Part shown: one piece after another, positions 1-11,299 of the stretch
Numbering within the stretch: the stretch's first letter is position 1
Layout of the letters: the number at the start of each line of letters is the position of its first letter
Source: Acheta domesticus
Lineage: Eukaryota; Arthropoda; Insecta; Orthoptera; Gryllidae
NCBI GenBank assembly: GCA_031308135.1
Contig: JAHLJT010000631.1
Location: 150,161,425-150,225,424, forward strand
DNA: 64,000 bases
Direction: 5' to 3'
Notes under the pieces: generated by a model
Databases searched by the model: none
What the model saw: only the letters and a program-made list of their open reading frames with translations
What the model was told of the DNA's origin: nothing
Position numbers and translations under genes: made by a program

Positions 1-235
1 GGGCCGACAGCAGGAAGTCCATAGGTTCATGACCCTTCCCTCTCTACTTACTTCCCACTCTCCTCACCTCGTCTGATCCGTACTTCGTTTCATCCCTCAC
101 CTTCAACCTATTCAGCAAGGGAGGCCCTACCGGTAGCTAGGCTACCACTGACATAGCTCTTTTAGGCTCATGGGAATACTCAAGCTCCACCACCAACTGC
201 AAGGTCGTGTACTCTCTAGGTGGAGTTATAATAAT
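1..235. other. unassigned edge sequence
   Basis: No gene is seen. The stretch is not low complexity, has only short open frames, and runs directly into a trinucleotide microsatellite. Its short runs resemble the leader of the RTE element at about 9590-9640 (cccta/ctacc-rich), so it may be the leader of another RTE copy. This is weak. Confidence 0.2.
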
Positions 236-302
236 AATGATAATGATAATAATAATAATAATTATTATTATTATTATTATTATTATCATTATAATTATCA
301 TC
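228..302. repeat. AAT/ATT/GAT trinucleotide microsatellite
   Basis: Runs of aat, then att, with interspersed gat/atc. It abuts the 3' side of the minus-strand RTE remnant and is the usual kind of 3' tail or target of RTE-type LINEs. The apparent Asn/Tyr-rich frame across it is not a gene. Confidence 0.9.
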
Positions 303-354
303 ATCAACAGCAAGGATTAGACTTGTTCAGTCTGTTCCGGCTCCTGAAAACTGC

Positions 355-1496
355 TCACTCCATCTTCTCAGTGGTCTTCCCACATTTCTTCTTCCCTTCG
401 GCTTGTAGTTTAAGGCAACTTTGACGATCCTTTTCTTCGGGCATTCTTAATACATGATTTTTCCATTTTTCTCTGTATTCTTTAATATTGTCATTCACAG
501 TTAAAATTTTTAATTCATTTTTAATTTCTCCGCTTTTCTTGTTATCAAGACGTGTATAACCTGCTACGGTTCGAAGAAACTTCATTTCAGTTGATTGTAA
601 TCTTGTAATTTGATCTTTCGTTAATGTCCAACATTCACTTTCGTATAACAGCGTAGAACGTAAAACAAGGGGTAGGGCCATTGTTTTGTAGAGTTTCAGT
701 ATAGTCTCTTTTCTGACTTTATTTTTCAAAGTTCAAGTTATTGTGCCACAGAAGTGTCTATATCCGATTAATTTTACTTGTATATCATTATTTTTATAAT
801 GTTATTTTATTGCCAAGGTAATTAAATGCATTTACTTGTTCTACTGAATTATTTCAAAGGACTATTTTGGCTCTTATTGGTTCACAACCCCTAAATGCCA
901 TGATTTTAGTTTTGTCTATTGATATAATCACATTATATTGCTTAGCTATATTATCTAATTTATATATTGCTTCTTGGATACTGTCTTCTGTGGAGTCTAT
1001 AACAACTTGATCATCTGCAAACAATACTGTGGTAATATTTACATTATTTACTATAAATTGTCTATTTAAAATTTTTAGCGACTCAATTGTGACTTCGTCA
1101 ATATGTATGTTAAATAAGGTAGGTGACAGTGGGCACCCTTGTCTTTCACCTTGACTAATGATAGCAGTTTGTTTTCCACTTTTTGTGGAAATTTAATTTT
1201 TATTACGTTTTCTCTATACAGGCTCTGAATAGCCCTTATTAGATGTTTTGATACTTCTTTCTTTTTTAATGTTTCCCATAGTAGTGTCCTCCTAACTTTA
1301 TCAAAAGCTTTCTCGTAGTCCATGAACAGGTAGAAGGTTGGTAAATTTTGTTCGCTGCAAGATCTTCCTCTCCTAAATCCATGTTGAGTTTTTGATATTG
1401 TGTTTTCCATTATAGGTCTTAGTCATCTTCCTATAATATTAGCATAGATTTCATTGCAAGAGTTCAAATTCCTCTATAATTGCTACATAATATTAT
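355..1496 (-). pseudogene. RTE reverse transcriptase and C-terminal part, broken
   Basis: Encodes the reverse transcriptase palm and the C-terminal domain of the RTE element. Visible blocks are NYRGI near 1460, QHGFRRGRSCSEQN, FMDYEKAFDKV with the first catalytic Asp, and downstream YESECWTLTKDQITRLQ and MKFLRTVAGYTRLD. The region between about 730 and 1075 lies in other frames and should hold the YADD-type box; it reads as a decayed frame (tgatcatctgcaaac on the plus strand corresponds to FADDQV). Several frameshifts make it non-functional. It ends about 50 bp from the trinucleotide tail. Confidence 0.8.
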
Positions 1497-3119
1497 AACG
1501 CCTTTTTACATTCCCGTATACGTACGTATACACGGAGTGATATACATAGTATAGGGAAAGTTATGTAATGCTGCGCGACAAAATGGCCAATTTTCGGCGG
1601 AAAAAAATAAATTGTCGGGCCGTGAAAAGGAAAAAGTAGATAAAACCAGTTGCGTTGCTAAATTAAGAAAAAAAATCCCCTAACACGTGCTGTAGCCAGA
1701 AACCCTGTTTTGTGGGTCCATGATACCGAAAAACCAATTGAAACGAAAACGTCCGTCTGTCTGTCCGTCCGTCCGTCTGTCCGTCTGTGAACACTGCTAG
1801 CGCCTAAACCATACGTACGATTTCTTTCAAAATGGATATTCCTCGGTCGATCTAATTCTAGTCGAAGCTTTCAGATTCTGAAAAAGATTCTTCATAATTT
1901 GGGGGTACTTTATATGAAACCCCCTGGTTGTTTTCAAACTTTTCTCAAAAACGGCTCCAAATTTTTTCTTTAAATTTATAGTATGAATAGAGTACAATAC
2001 ACTTATTAACATGTTATCAGTCCGATTTTCACGAATAACTCTGAATTTTCGAAAATTGTGAAAATTTGAATTCTCTTCGGCGTCTTTCTCCAACTACAAA
2101 ATTGAAGATAGAGATTTTTTCTTCAAATAAAATTTGTTCTTCATATTGAGTTCTTTCATACAGGTCATGTAAATGTTTTTCAAAATTTTAGTAGTTTTCG
2201 TGCAATATTGTGTGCAATATGTGCAATTTTAAAAAATTACAAAAACAAGATGTTCTCACAAACGGCTCCAGATGTTTTCTTTAAACTTTTGGTAGGGATA
2301 GTGGTAAATATACTCTATCAATGACATAAAAGTCATACTGCTCTCAAGGTTGGTTTTTTCAAAAATTACAAAAATGTAAATTTTTTCACATGTTTCTTAC
2401 GGCGATAATATTTACATTAGCGGCGATTTTTACACATTATTATATTTATGAGTACATGTGCATTCAATAATGTCAAGTAAAGTTTCTCGAAAACATAACC
2501 GTTTTCTGTGAAAACTAGCTCAAACTTTCGCATTTCCAGAAATGCTCAAACGCCATTTTCTCATAAATGGCTACAGATGTTTTCTTCAAACTTTTGTAAC
2601 GGATAGTTCTAATTACACTCTTTAGTATAGCGTAAAGTTTGTTTTGAGTTATTTTTTGTTTTTTCAAAAATTATATAATTGTAATTTTTTGGAAGATCTC
2701 TCACATTTTTAATATGCACATTACCAGCAATTTGTAAACATGATTATATTTGTGAGTGTAAGTGCTTCAAATAACTTCAAATAAAGTATTTTGAAAATTC
2801 AAACATTTTCTGTGAAAATGCGCTTGAAATTTCGCTTTTTAATAGCGCTAAAACGCCATTTTCTCTTAAACGGCCCATAATTTTTAAATGAAAATTGCCA
2901 TTGATGACTAGGTTTTCATATTCTTTAATATTCTAAACTTAAGATTTCGGTTCTACCAATAGGAAACCGAAAAATTAAGAAAATGACCAAAAAAATGTAC
3001 TTTTGGCGGTAATAGATCACAGCTGGCAAGAAAGAGTTTATGGCAATTCCGAATAGCTAAGACCCAAGGAAATAGAAAACTAATACAGGAAATTCTGTGC
3101 CTTTCTGTAGCACCACTAG
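1497..3119 (+). mobile_element. Helitron-like element, family A, copy 1 (GTCY microsatellite)
   Basis: About 1.6 kb of non-coding DNA inserted in the RTE between its CPIY and CSNYRG codons. It starts near TTTACATTCCCGTATACG, holds a GTCY microsatellite (1750-1790, mixed gtcc/gtct), and ends in a short GTGC...GCAC stem followed by CTAG and a T. GTCY microsatellites, an AT-rich body without genes and a 3' CTAG-T with a hairpin just upstream are the marks of Helitron/Helentron-derived non-autonomous elements (DINE/HINE type). Related copies or pieces lie at 13656-14289, 16965-17144, 33690-33932, 45720-46015, 59340-59958 and 61955-62055. Inferred from structure, not from any helicase gene. Confidence 0.65.
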
Positions 3120-3796
3120 TTTATATATAGGACAGATATATGCTTCACTCCATTCTTGTGGAACATATCCTTCATGCCAACTTGTATTTATGAAAGCTAG
3201 TAATATTAGTTTAACTGTAGGGTTGCATATGTTATTAGCTCTACATTCAAGTCATCTGCATCTGCAGATTTTTTATTTTTACAAGCTTTAAGTACTTTTT
3301 CAAGTTCTTGTAAATAAATGTTGTCTACATTGGCAGCGGGTTTCATTAACACTGCATCAGCTTCATCATTCGTCCAGAGGTTTCTCAAATAATCTAACCT
3401 TTCTGTTTCTGATATGGGATTAATTCTTAAAGTATCTTTCTCATTTTTATTTAATTCTTTTATAATTTTGTACGCATTATCTTGCCTTTCATGTAGATCA
3501 TGTTCTAGATCTGCAATATATCTCTCCCAACTTCGACGTTTTATTTCTCGTACTATATTTCTCACTAGGGCAGATTTACTTTTATATTCAATTTTTAAAT
3601 CTAAGCTATTTGGTGTTTTCAATGTTTTTAAGTAGGCTTATTTCTTTTCATCTTTTAGTTGTATAATTTCTTCGTCCCATACTCTAAGCCCCCTTCTCGT
3701 AAACTTCTTTTTCCTAATCATTCCTCGTATACTCCTTTTACCTAATGATTCAAATGCAGTGTTAATCAGTATCGTCTCCTGAATTATTTCAGTAGT
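3120..3796 (-). pseudogene. RTE linker between endonuclease and reverse transcriptase, broken
   Basis: Minus-strand reading continues from the endonuclease piece: TILINTAFESLGKR, then WDEEIIQLKDEKK, a stop, then a 138-codon open frame (3622-3206) with KIIKELNKNE and a stretch leading to the GYVPQEW and CPIY blocks at 3190-3122 in shifted frames. The linker is charged and probably helical, as usual upstream of RTE reverse transcriptases. Boundaries are set by the Helitron-like insertions on both sides. Confidence 0.75.
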
Positions 3797-3829
3797 ATAC
3801 GGCTCTCACACGCAACCAGTCTTTATAAA

Positions 3830-4130
3830 TGATGTCTCTAAAGAAAGAAAATTTTACGGAGACTTCACGAATTTCACTTTGACTTTAAAAATATGGATGA
3901 TTTCTTTAAAAAAACGCATCGAAATATTCATGTAAATGCAACCCGCATGACATGTCAATCTGTTTTGGCAAATAACTCATAAACAAAGCGTTTTAGAGCC
4001 TTAAAACGTAAAATTTTGAGGCCAAAAGCATTGTTTTTTCACACCATAATCTACAAGATGAGACATTCCCCGCTCCGTTCAACTTTTCGGTTCCACGCTT
4101 CAATACTATCAAGGCCACCTCAATATTTTA
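3830..4130 (+). repeat. Helitron-like family B fragment
   Basis: Shares the string pattern of family B (11300-12137): 'aaataactc..aaacgaagcgtt..a.ggcct..aaaa.taaa.ttttgaggccaaa', followed by 'atcta/ttcaagatgagac'. It lacks the GA microsatellite and terminus. Confidence 0.55.
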
Positions 4131-4486
4131 GCCCTTCCTGCTGGTAGCAATTTTTGTGGTGACACGCTTAGAATGCTTAGATTTGACAATCTTTATTTAC
4201 ACTTACTGTTAACACCGTAGTTTGTGCAGTCTGACGAGGTTTATTTGCATAATCATTAATTCAAGATTTACTCTCCAGCTATAACTAGAAGTACTGTTAT
4301 AGTTGCTTGATACCTATAAAGATTGTTTCTTTGCATGTAGTGAAACCAATCAATTAACGTTTTATCGGTGTCTGTAAGTGCTGTGTACCTAATTGAGGAG
4401 GGATGTGGGTTCACAGAGACGAGTGAAGACTGTGTTTTATCTGTACCAGGGTTTTCGTTATCATTCGATGAAATTTTAAAGTCAGC

Positions 4487-4858
4487 GGGTTCAGACACGT
4501 AGCTTTCTGAGAAGTAAAAAGCTTTTCTAATATTTTTGTGACTCACGAAAAGCTAAAAGCTAGCTGTCAAAGAATAATGAATAATTACTACAAATGTTGT
4601 CTGAAGTGCTGTGAATTGTTCCAAGAAAACTGTCAGTGATACTGAATAAATATTTATTGAAAATTTATTTAAACACCAACTGCATTGTTTTTTATTTTAT
4701 TTTATATTGTGTTAGTACATTGCAAGTTACCTTTATATATTTTTAAACAAATAAACACGTTTCGTTAACTACTTCCCCTCTTAAAATGGAAATATAAGGA
4801 TAGGGATCTAATATAGGGTCTAACTTGTGAGAGTTCTCGCACGGTTACGCGGAGGTAG
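4487..4858 (+). repeat. diverged direct repeat, left copy
   Basis: Aligns at roughly two-thirds identity with 8020-8390 over its whole length: aagcttttctaat..tttgtgact at the left, attgaaaattt in the middle, aataaacacgtttc and a GAGAGTTCTCGC near-palindrome at the right end. It is truncated before a CTAG. Either two insertions of one family D element or an internal duplication. Confidence 0.6.
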
Positions 4859-5279
4859 TAGGGGAAACTTGTGTATAGCACAACACAAAGAACAAACGTT
4901 TTAAACTAGCTAAAGTAAAATAGCTTGAAAAAATGAAAAACAAAAATCAAATCGCGCTCGCCTACAATAGTACATGAATTAATTAAAAAAAGCAAGTAAA
5001 TTTAAAATTATAGAAAGAATAGGAGAAGTCACTCGACAACTGCTAACATTCGCAGTCTAAAGGTACGATTTAAATGTTGGTGTGAAGTATGTACATCAAC
5101 GCTCAGTTGCAAACTCATATTGTAAATAATACACCGTTTGATATTAAACTCAAGGTGTCGGTTCGTTAAGATATTCAATATGCAAACATCGTTTGAAGAA
5201 GTGAAGTCTAAGCCTAATAAATTGTTTCCAATGGTAACAAATTGTATGTAGTACTGTTCAATCTCGCGAACAATTACAA

Positions 5280-5910
5280 GGAAACTCGCCAGCAGGGTGC
5301 AGCCTCAAATTGTCTTTCCCCCGCGCGGCCAACATTCTTCGGCTGCCCCACCCTCAAAGTTTCTCACGGCTCTAGCACGTTTATACAAAAACATAAGAAA
5401 TGAAACACAGATGTTCGGGGAACAAAACGACTCTCGTTGAGCCCTCTGGCCGCAAGCGCCGAACCGCCGCGTACTTACTGTAAGCCGGGGAAGGGGCGGC
5501 AGGCTCGGCCTCCCCCGGCGGGCGCGCGGCCCTCAAGCCATTAGCCTTTTACCTGCTTTTCTCAGACTTCGGCGGCCAGACATATTTACAAACATTCCAG
5601 ATATCGCTACGTGCCTCCCGCCCCAATACAGGCGTTAGAATTCGCCGACAACGAACGCATCTGCTAGGCAGCCGCGTCCGCGCCCGCGACCGCGACCGCG
5701 CCCGCCTCACCGCCCCTTTCTCTCAACCAGCATCGCGGTTCCCTTGAGAAAATAACAAACCTTGCTAATGAGATGCAGCCATCGCGGGCACAGCCAGTGC
5801 AGCCCATCGTCACGTGACACACTTCAAAACATAACAACGAATAGCGAGCATCTCTTGTGGCACACTACGTCTCACCGTACATCATAGGCTAGCTGCAATT
5901 GTCACGTGAC
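5280..5910. promoter_or_regulatory. CpG-rich block with two CACGTG palindromes
   Basis: GC-rich DNA with many CpGs in an AT-rich setting. Two perfect copies of GTCACGTGAC occur at 5809-5818 and 5901-5910, 92 bp apart. This decamer is the canonical extended E-box bound by bHLH-leucine-zipper factors of the USF/MITF/TFEB kind. Downstream (5910-6640) is a C/T-rich stretch with a good donor-like CTGTAAGTGT near 6638, so a promoter plus first non-coding exon is possible. It may instead be the regulatory part of a TE (LTR or leader). No coding sequence was found. Confidence 0.35.
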
Positions 5911-6233
5911 TCTCCCTCCTCTGCACTCGGAAACATACGTTCAAATAAATACGGCAACTTCGCTCCCACGCGTCACTAGCAGTCAAACTCTGTCACTCTT
6001 ATGTCAAACTATCAGTCAATTTCGCTGCTACTACGCAGGCATTTCAACGTCATTTTCTTCAATGTCATTTCTACTATGTGAAACTGCTATGTCAAACTTC
6101 TAAGACATTTCTACTCTGCTGCTACTACGCGGGCACTTCTAAGTCAAACTACTATACTGCTGCTACAATTACTGCTCTGTTCACTACTATGTGAAACTAC
6201 GCAGTCACATTTCTACGTCAAAACTCTACTACT

Positions 6234-6360
6234 GCGCAGTCACTCTTCAGTCAATCTCACTGCTACTATTACGCAGTCACTCTTCAGTCAATCTCACTGC
6301 TACTATTACGCAGTCACTCTTCAGTCAATCTCACTGCTACTTCTACGCAGTCACTCTACG
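6234..6360 (+). repeat. 37-bp tandem repeat, three copies
   Basis: Units begin at 6234, 6271 and 6308, each reading (a/g)cgcagtcactcttcagtc and on to ctgctactatt, followed by a partial fourth. The flanks (5990-6230, 6345-6400) hold looser versions of the same 'acgcagtcac..ctgctact' theme, so the array is an expansion of a degenerate repeat. Ser/Thr-rich frames through it are a by-product. Confidence 0.85.
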
Positions 6361-6639
6361 TCAAACTACTATTACTGCTGCTACAACTACTACTCTACTC
6401 GTCGGACAGCCTGCGAACGAGTCAGCTGTCCTTGCTCTGCCTATCAAGGCTCCGGCAATCAATCGGCGCGGCCAGCAGGCCGCGATCAACAGTACGGGCC
6501 GCTCCAGCACGCGAGTACGCGCCCATGGTGACATCCAGCCTACCAGCCGAAACATCCGCAGCCCATTTCTACGGACGGCACGCACACACTCAGCCGTCTG
6601 ACCTGGGTTGGTGCTTGCTCTACTCTCATCAATCTGTAA

Positions 6640-8019
6640 GTGTAAACTTCAAGCAAGAAGAAACTTTAATCATAAACATTCATTGGTCCTCCGGCTTACT
6701 GTCTAACTACTTACTTGTTAAACTAATCAATATTTCAAGCATTAAATTTAATTTATACACAAGTGCATCGCCTTTCATTTGTCCCTAAGAAACAATCCCC
6801 TGAAACCTGATCTGACCCTGTATGTAGTCGCTTCGCAGAACGGACCTCCCCGCGCTGCATCCACTACAAGTACTCAAAGGTGAAAATATTAGTTTATTTT
6901 TTGGCTCGGAATTGCTTTTCTTGAGGTACGTAAGAACGCTGAAAATAATCCAATTTTTTTCAATACACAAATAATTTTTCAATTTTCGCACCCCAGCAAG
7001 CTGGCCCCCTGAATTCTCCACAACCCCCTCTATTCCTCATAACAAATCAAGGAAATTCAAGTAATATTTGCAAAGAGTAGGGTTGTACTTGCTCCATCGG
7101 AATTTACCAATGATGTGTGTATAAACTCCTAGATAGATGACTCTCGCCTTGGCAGTGAGGACACCCAAGGCGCCACTTTGCACGGCAAAAACCTTGTTTG
7201 TATTGCCGAAAGCGGTATGTTTTAGTGAGTTTTCTCTTGAGTGATTAATGAAACATTTTTGTTTTGATTTTTTAAATGTTTTCTTTTTTATCTTCACTTA
7301 ATGTAATTGTTATTTTCAAAATTGGCCCAGGAAATCAATTAGTTTTTGCCTTTGTTTTATCCATGTTCTACCACTATAAGGTGGGTTTTACAATTTCTTG
7401 TAGTGGAATCTTAGTCTTAAGTGTTCATGTTTTGAAAATATATTTTAATCTATTCATTTATTCTGTAAATGCATGTGTTGTTCTATTTCCTGTTATGTAA
7501 AATTAAAAGAAACATTATTTATTATTTGAATATTTTCTTGCAATGGTGAAAGGTCTCATTTGAATGTTTGTTCCTGCAAAAAGTTTTGTATTCATACGTA
7601 AATAAAAATATCTGCCCATAAAAAGTACATATACATCATATTTATTTACGTGTTTTCATTTTAAATCTCTTATTTGATCTCTTGTGAAGTAGTATAAGAA
7701 GTACCTGTAAGTCTCCGTTAACACTAAGTCAATGCTGTTCGTAGTTCTATGTAAATTATAAAATATATTTCAATAATTTATTGTTGCCTACAACTTTACT
7801 TTCTTATGATGGAAAAGAACCATGTTAATAAATACAATGTATACATGTTACACTCGTAAAAATCTACCGAACTGTCATGGGCTACATTTGACATTCGAAG
7901 CTTTTGTCGTGCAGCATGGCTCCCTGTACGGCCTCGCCTCCGCCTATTGGGAAAGCGCGGAGTCAGCCTTCTAGTGGTATATGTATACATCATTGGTATT
8001 TACGCACTACTTTACTTTG
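6640..8019. other. no gene seen
   Basis: AT-rich, frames short, no recognised domain or structured repeat. It lies within the composite insertion 3797-8390. Confidence 0.6.
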
Positions 8020-8390
8020 CTTTGCATTCTGAAGAGTAAAAGCTTTTCTATTATGTTTGTGACTATCAAGGAAAGTGAAAAGTTAACTCTCAAGGAGGAG
8101 TGAATAATTGGTTCAAAGTTGTTTTTAAAGAAGTATGAATTGTTCCGAGACCATATCTCTTTAATGCTGAATTAACTTTTATTGAAAATTTGTTTCCAAT
8201 ATCAATTGTATTGTTATTTTTGTTTGATATTCTGCAAGTACATTAGAAAACACATTACAAACAGTTACATTTATACATGAAAAAAAATAAACGTTTCATT
8301 AACAACTTTCTTTCTTAATTGAAAGGATAGGCAAATGGATAGGGAAGGGGTGGGTTTTAAAATGCGAGAATTCTCGCACGGGTATGCTAG
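8020..8390 (+). repeat. direct repeat, right copy, with Helitron-like terminus
   Basis: Right partner of 4487-4858. It ends with the palindrome at 8363-8378 and CTAG at 8387-8390. The 107-codon minus-strand frame 8622-8299 runs from genuine RTE endonuclease across this junction into non-coding DNA, which fixes the boundary. Confidence 0.65.
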
Positions 8391-9332
8391 TCTGTTTAAT
8401 ATTTCTCCATTCTTCATTGATGTTATTACTAGTTGGTGTACATAGTAATTTTACATTCAATGTTGACTGATAGAGCATTCTGATGCTTTGGTCTTGAAGG
8501 TGCACTTTGAAAGTTTCGATAGTATTTTCTGGTTTATTAGTAATGTGCTTCCATCTTTTAGGTAGTTGTAATGTTGAGATGACTAGGAAATGGTCTGTTG
8601 AGATGTCCTGACCCCTAAACACTCTTGTGTCATTTATTAGAGCCCACGTCTTTCCGTTTGCCAGTACATAATCTAAAATAGAAGCACTTCCTCTTGCAGT
8701 CCATGTTTATTTATGGATATTTCGGTGTCTGTAAAATGTATTTGTTACTTTTAATTCATTGAATACTGTAAATTATATTAATGTATGCCCATTTTGATTT
8801 AAAATTTGTTCACCCTCTGTTCCAGTTATATTAGGGATAGGACTCGGGCATTATAATCTCCTAAAACTATCAAATAATCATTTTTGTTAACTTGATTTAT
8901 TACCTCCTGTAAGCTTTCATAGAATTCAATTGCTTTGTCTTTCCTTCCTTCTTCTGGAGAGTATATTGCTATTATAGTCATGTATCCTCTTTCTACCCTA
9001 ATTCGTAGTGTTACTATTTTTTCGTTTATAAACGTGTATGATATTATTCTATTTTTATACTTATTTTTCATAAGTATAGCAACTTCTGCTGAGGATCTCT
9101 CTACTTGTTGGATACCACTATAGACCATTAAATACTTTTCTAATTGTATTGTACCTTTTAATTTCTTTTTAGTTTCAGATACAGCTACAAAATCTACATC
9201 CATTTCAATCAATTGATTTTCTAATTCTATTCCTTTATTTAAAATCCCTCTGGCGTTCCATGCTGCTATACGTAGGCTTTCCGAGATCCCATTATTCGTT
9301 CGTCCTTTATTTATTTCTAAAGTCGTCTTCAT
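8391..9332 (-). pseudogene. RTE endonuclease domain, broken
   Basis: N-terminal endonuclease of the RTE. The intact 168-codon stretch (9332-8826) shows SLRIAAWNARG (metal-site Asn), VSETKKK (catalytic Glu), IYSPEEGRKD and VLGDYNARV (Asp/Asn). After frame disruption, 8826-8622 reads RGSASILDYVLANG in another frame, and 8622-8391 gives GQDISTDHFLV with the terminal Asp-His. All family blocks are present, but in at least three frames, so it is inactive. The apurinic endonuclease nicks the target DNA in target-primed reverse transcription. Confidence 0.8.
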
Positions 9333-9720
9333 TTGCGTTCGGCAGTTCCTTTGTAGCTTTTGAGGAAGATAAGTTCCCCAAGTTGGGCTACCAACCCTGC
9401 GTTGAGTGTGCTGGGTGAACGGGCTGCTTTCTTAGGGGAACCCAGCATCCTCTTTTTATGTATTGACCCCATAAGAAGGGCTGCCTCATCCGCCTTTTAG
9501 CTGTTAAGGACTTTCTTCTTGTCTTCATATTAATCCCTGAAGAATGGACGCCTCTTCCGCGCCATCTGCCCGTTGAGGTCTTCACCGTAACCCTGGCAAG
9601 GGGCCCTTACGAGGTGCTACCAGCCGGAGCCAGCTGGACCTAGGTTTTTTGAAGAGGTGTTACTCCTCTATCACTACCCTCTGTCCTGGCTTGTGACAGG
9701 CAGAGCTTGGCTACCAAAAC
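9333..9720 (-). other. RTE 5' leader
   Basis: GC-moderate sequence directly upstream (minus strand) of the endonuclease start, bounded by a TTA microsatellite. It contains ggcaaggggcccttac and repeated pyrimidine/purine blocks typical of RTE leaders. No ORF is convincing. Confidence 0.5.
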
Positions 9721-9726
9721 ATTTGG

Positions 9727-9744
9727 TCCAAGTTGGCGGGGTTG

Positions 9745-9795
<51 letters not shown>
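9727..9795. repeat. TTA microsatellite
   Basis: About twenty tandem tta units next to the RTE leader. Confidence 0.95.
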
Positions 9796-9799
9796 TATT

Positions 9800-10013
9800 T
9801 CTATTCATGTAGTGCAGTGCAGTGAAGTAAAATGAAGTGGAGTAAGGCTTGTGCTGTGAAATTATGTACTATTATTTTTATTGTTTTTTAAATTAACTAT
9901 TCTCTTGTAATTTATTGTTAGGCAATGTAAGCTTAATGCATGTAAAGTGAAGATATTCTGCCACCAAGTTATGTTTAATTGCAGAATTGATAATAAATCT
10001 AATCTAAAGAACA
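9800..10013 (+). mobile_element. isolated CR1-type 3' tail
   Basis: Matches the 3' ends of the two larger CR1-type copies: 'agtgcagtg..gaagt' at the left, then ctgccaccaagttatg and attgcaga, ending in AATAAATCTAATCTAA. The right end is the (TCTAA)n tail, so this is a heavily 5'-truncated insertion. Confidence 0.7.
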
Positions 10014-10189
10014 GAAATAATTTGATGAGCACAACACACAATGGATAAGAATTGAATGGTAGAGAAGATAACCAAAAATAATACTAGACTGCAATGCAAC
10101 ATACGGGGTCGTTGACACGTTGACACGCTACTACGTACACATGGAAGAGGAAAACTAATCATTGCCCAGTAATTTTATTTTACAACATT

Positions 10190-10540
10190 CATGATACAAC
10201 GACTTACAATTCTTTCACCTTGTGGAAAGAAATCAACCTACACTGGGACAGTATTATTCTCCACAAGAAGACAATGTATCCTGGCGAATTGGGAAAACGT
10301 CTCGTTTCTCCTCATATAGAAACTATCCTGTCATGGAATGAACTGACAATTGCTATTGTAAGGATAATAGAAACTCCAGAATCCTCCAAATCAACCACTA
10401 ATGGATCCAAACAAGTTTGCAAAAAGGGAGATACAAATCATGTCTCTCTAAATGTGACAAAACCTATAATGTGTTCAAATTACGAGACGCACATTTGTAT
10501 GCTTCATGCTACATTTATCTGTTCAGAATGTAAAATCTAA
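10190..10540 (+). pseudogene. piggyBac-like transposase C-terminus
   Basis: A 106-codon frame (10220-10540) ends in a cysteine-rich domain. The spacing of its last block, CSNYETHICMLHATFICSEC, is C-x2-[Y]-x4-C-x2-H-x4-C-x2-C, the exact spacing I know for the piggyBac transposase C-terminal zinc domain, but the second Cys is Tyr. Upstream GELGKRLVSPHIET resembles the conserved segment between the DDD core and that domain. The catalytic core is absent, so this is a fragment. No TTAA-flanked termini were assigned to it. Confidence 0.6.
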
Positions 10541-11299
10541 TGCTTATTTTTCTTTTTCAAAGTAAAAGATATAGTAACATCATATTTGTATCTTGATAAG
10601 TGTGTTTAAGGTATGTTTAGCAATATTAATATATATTTAATGGACGTTCACTCTATTTACCAATAATATTTCATGCAATAAACGTGTGAAAAAATATTAT
10701 GCATCTTTTTTTTCCAATTTACAATATCTCAGTGAACTAGGTCACAATGAACCGAAGGTGTAAGAGTGTGTATGTGTTTCAAGGAAAACAGAAAGATCAA
10801 TATGTTTGTGCTTGAAGCGCCCCAATAGTCAGATTGTGAAGCAAGATAACGCAAAATTCTTATGCATCTGAGCACCAATGACTACTCGAATAGCTTTTAC
10901 TAGCCTGTGTTTAGCAGGGTTGAGGGGTTGCTTTGCTTCCCATCAACCCCTGCATGTGAAATAGCTGACTGTCGCTTTGGGGAAAGGGGTGAGAGGTTCT
11001 TGGCACCAACTCGGATGGCAGGGAAGGGGGACTCGTGCATTTTGTGAGGAGGGGCAGGGAGGGCGGGAACAAAAGCAGAGAGCGACCCGCATGGAATGCC
11101 GCATTGCGCTCCGTCAACCATTACACTGCAATGCGCCGCACTCCACATGTGATCGCCTGGCTTTACGACTGTTCAACTACATTTACTGTCAACGACTGTT
11201 CAACTACATTTACTACAACTACAACTACTTACATTTACAACTACTTTTACTTCTGATTTTCAGCTTCCTGCTTAGCTAATGCTAATGCTTAGCAGTACC
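10541..11299. other. no gene; GC-rich patch and short repeats
   Basis: AT-rich to 10890, then a GC-rich patch (10900-11160) whose overlapping frames in both strands show no conserved domain. At 11169-11215 the string gactgttcaactacatttac occurs twice, followed by tacaact repeats. No function assigned. Confidence 0.5.

Larger units (their letters stand above)
3797..8390 (+). mobile_element. composite insertion with Helitron-like 3' end, family D
   Basis: Foreign block of 4.6 kb inside the RTE. Its right end has a perfect 16-bp palindrome TGCGAGAATTCTCGCA (8363-8378), eight bases, then CTAG (8387-8390) followed by the RTE at tctgttt. A palindrome shortly upstream of CTAG-T is the canonical Helitron 3' terminus. 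A diverged second copy of the last 370 bp lies at 4487-4858. The block also carries a family B fragment (3830-4130) and a CpG-rich promoter-like region (5280-5910). No Rep/helicase ORF is visible. It could equally be several successive insertions. Confidence 0.5.
305..9720 (-). mobile_element. decayed RTE-clade non-LTR retrotransposon split into three pieces
   Basis: On the minus strand the order is leader (9720-9333), apurinic-like endonuclease (9332-8391), linker (3796-3120), reverse transcriptase and C-terminal tail (1496-305). The reading joins up across two foreign blocks, 3119-1497 and 8390-3797, so one LINE was interrupted twice by Helitron-like DNA. Frames carry several stops and shifts. 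Clade assignment rests on the endonuclease style (AAWNARGI, SETKK, GDYNA), the FMDYEKAFD palm block and the YESECWTL C-terminal block, which I know from RTE/craft-type insect LINEs. Total LINE sequence is about 3.2 kb, the normal RTE length. Confidence 0.8.

Noticed and set aside
170..424. Asn/Tyr-rich 84-codon frame
   Set aside because: Translation of the AAT/ATT microsatellite.
4487..8390. Pair of 370-bp direct repeats considered as LTRs of one retrotransposon
   Set aside because: No TG..CA ends, no pol or gag between them, and the right copy ends in a Helitron-like palindrome plus CTAG.
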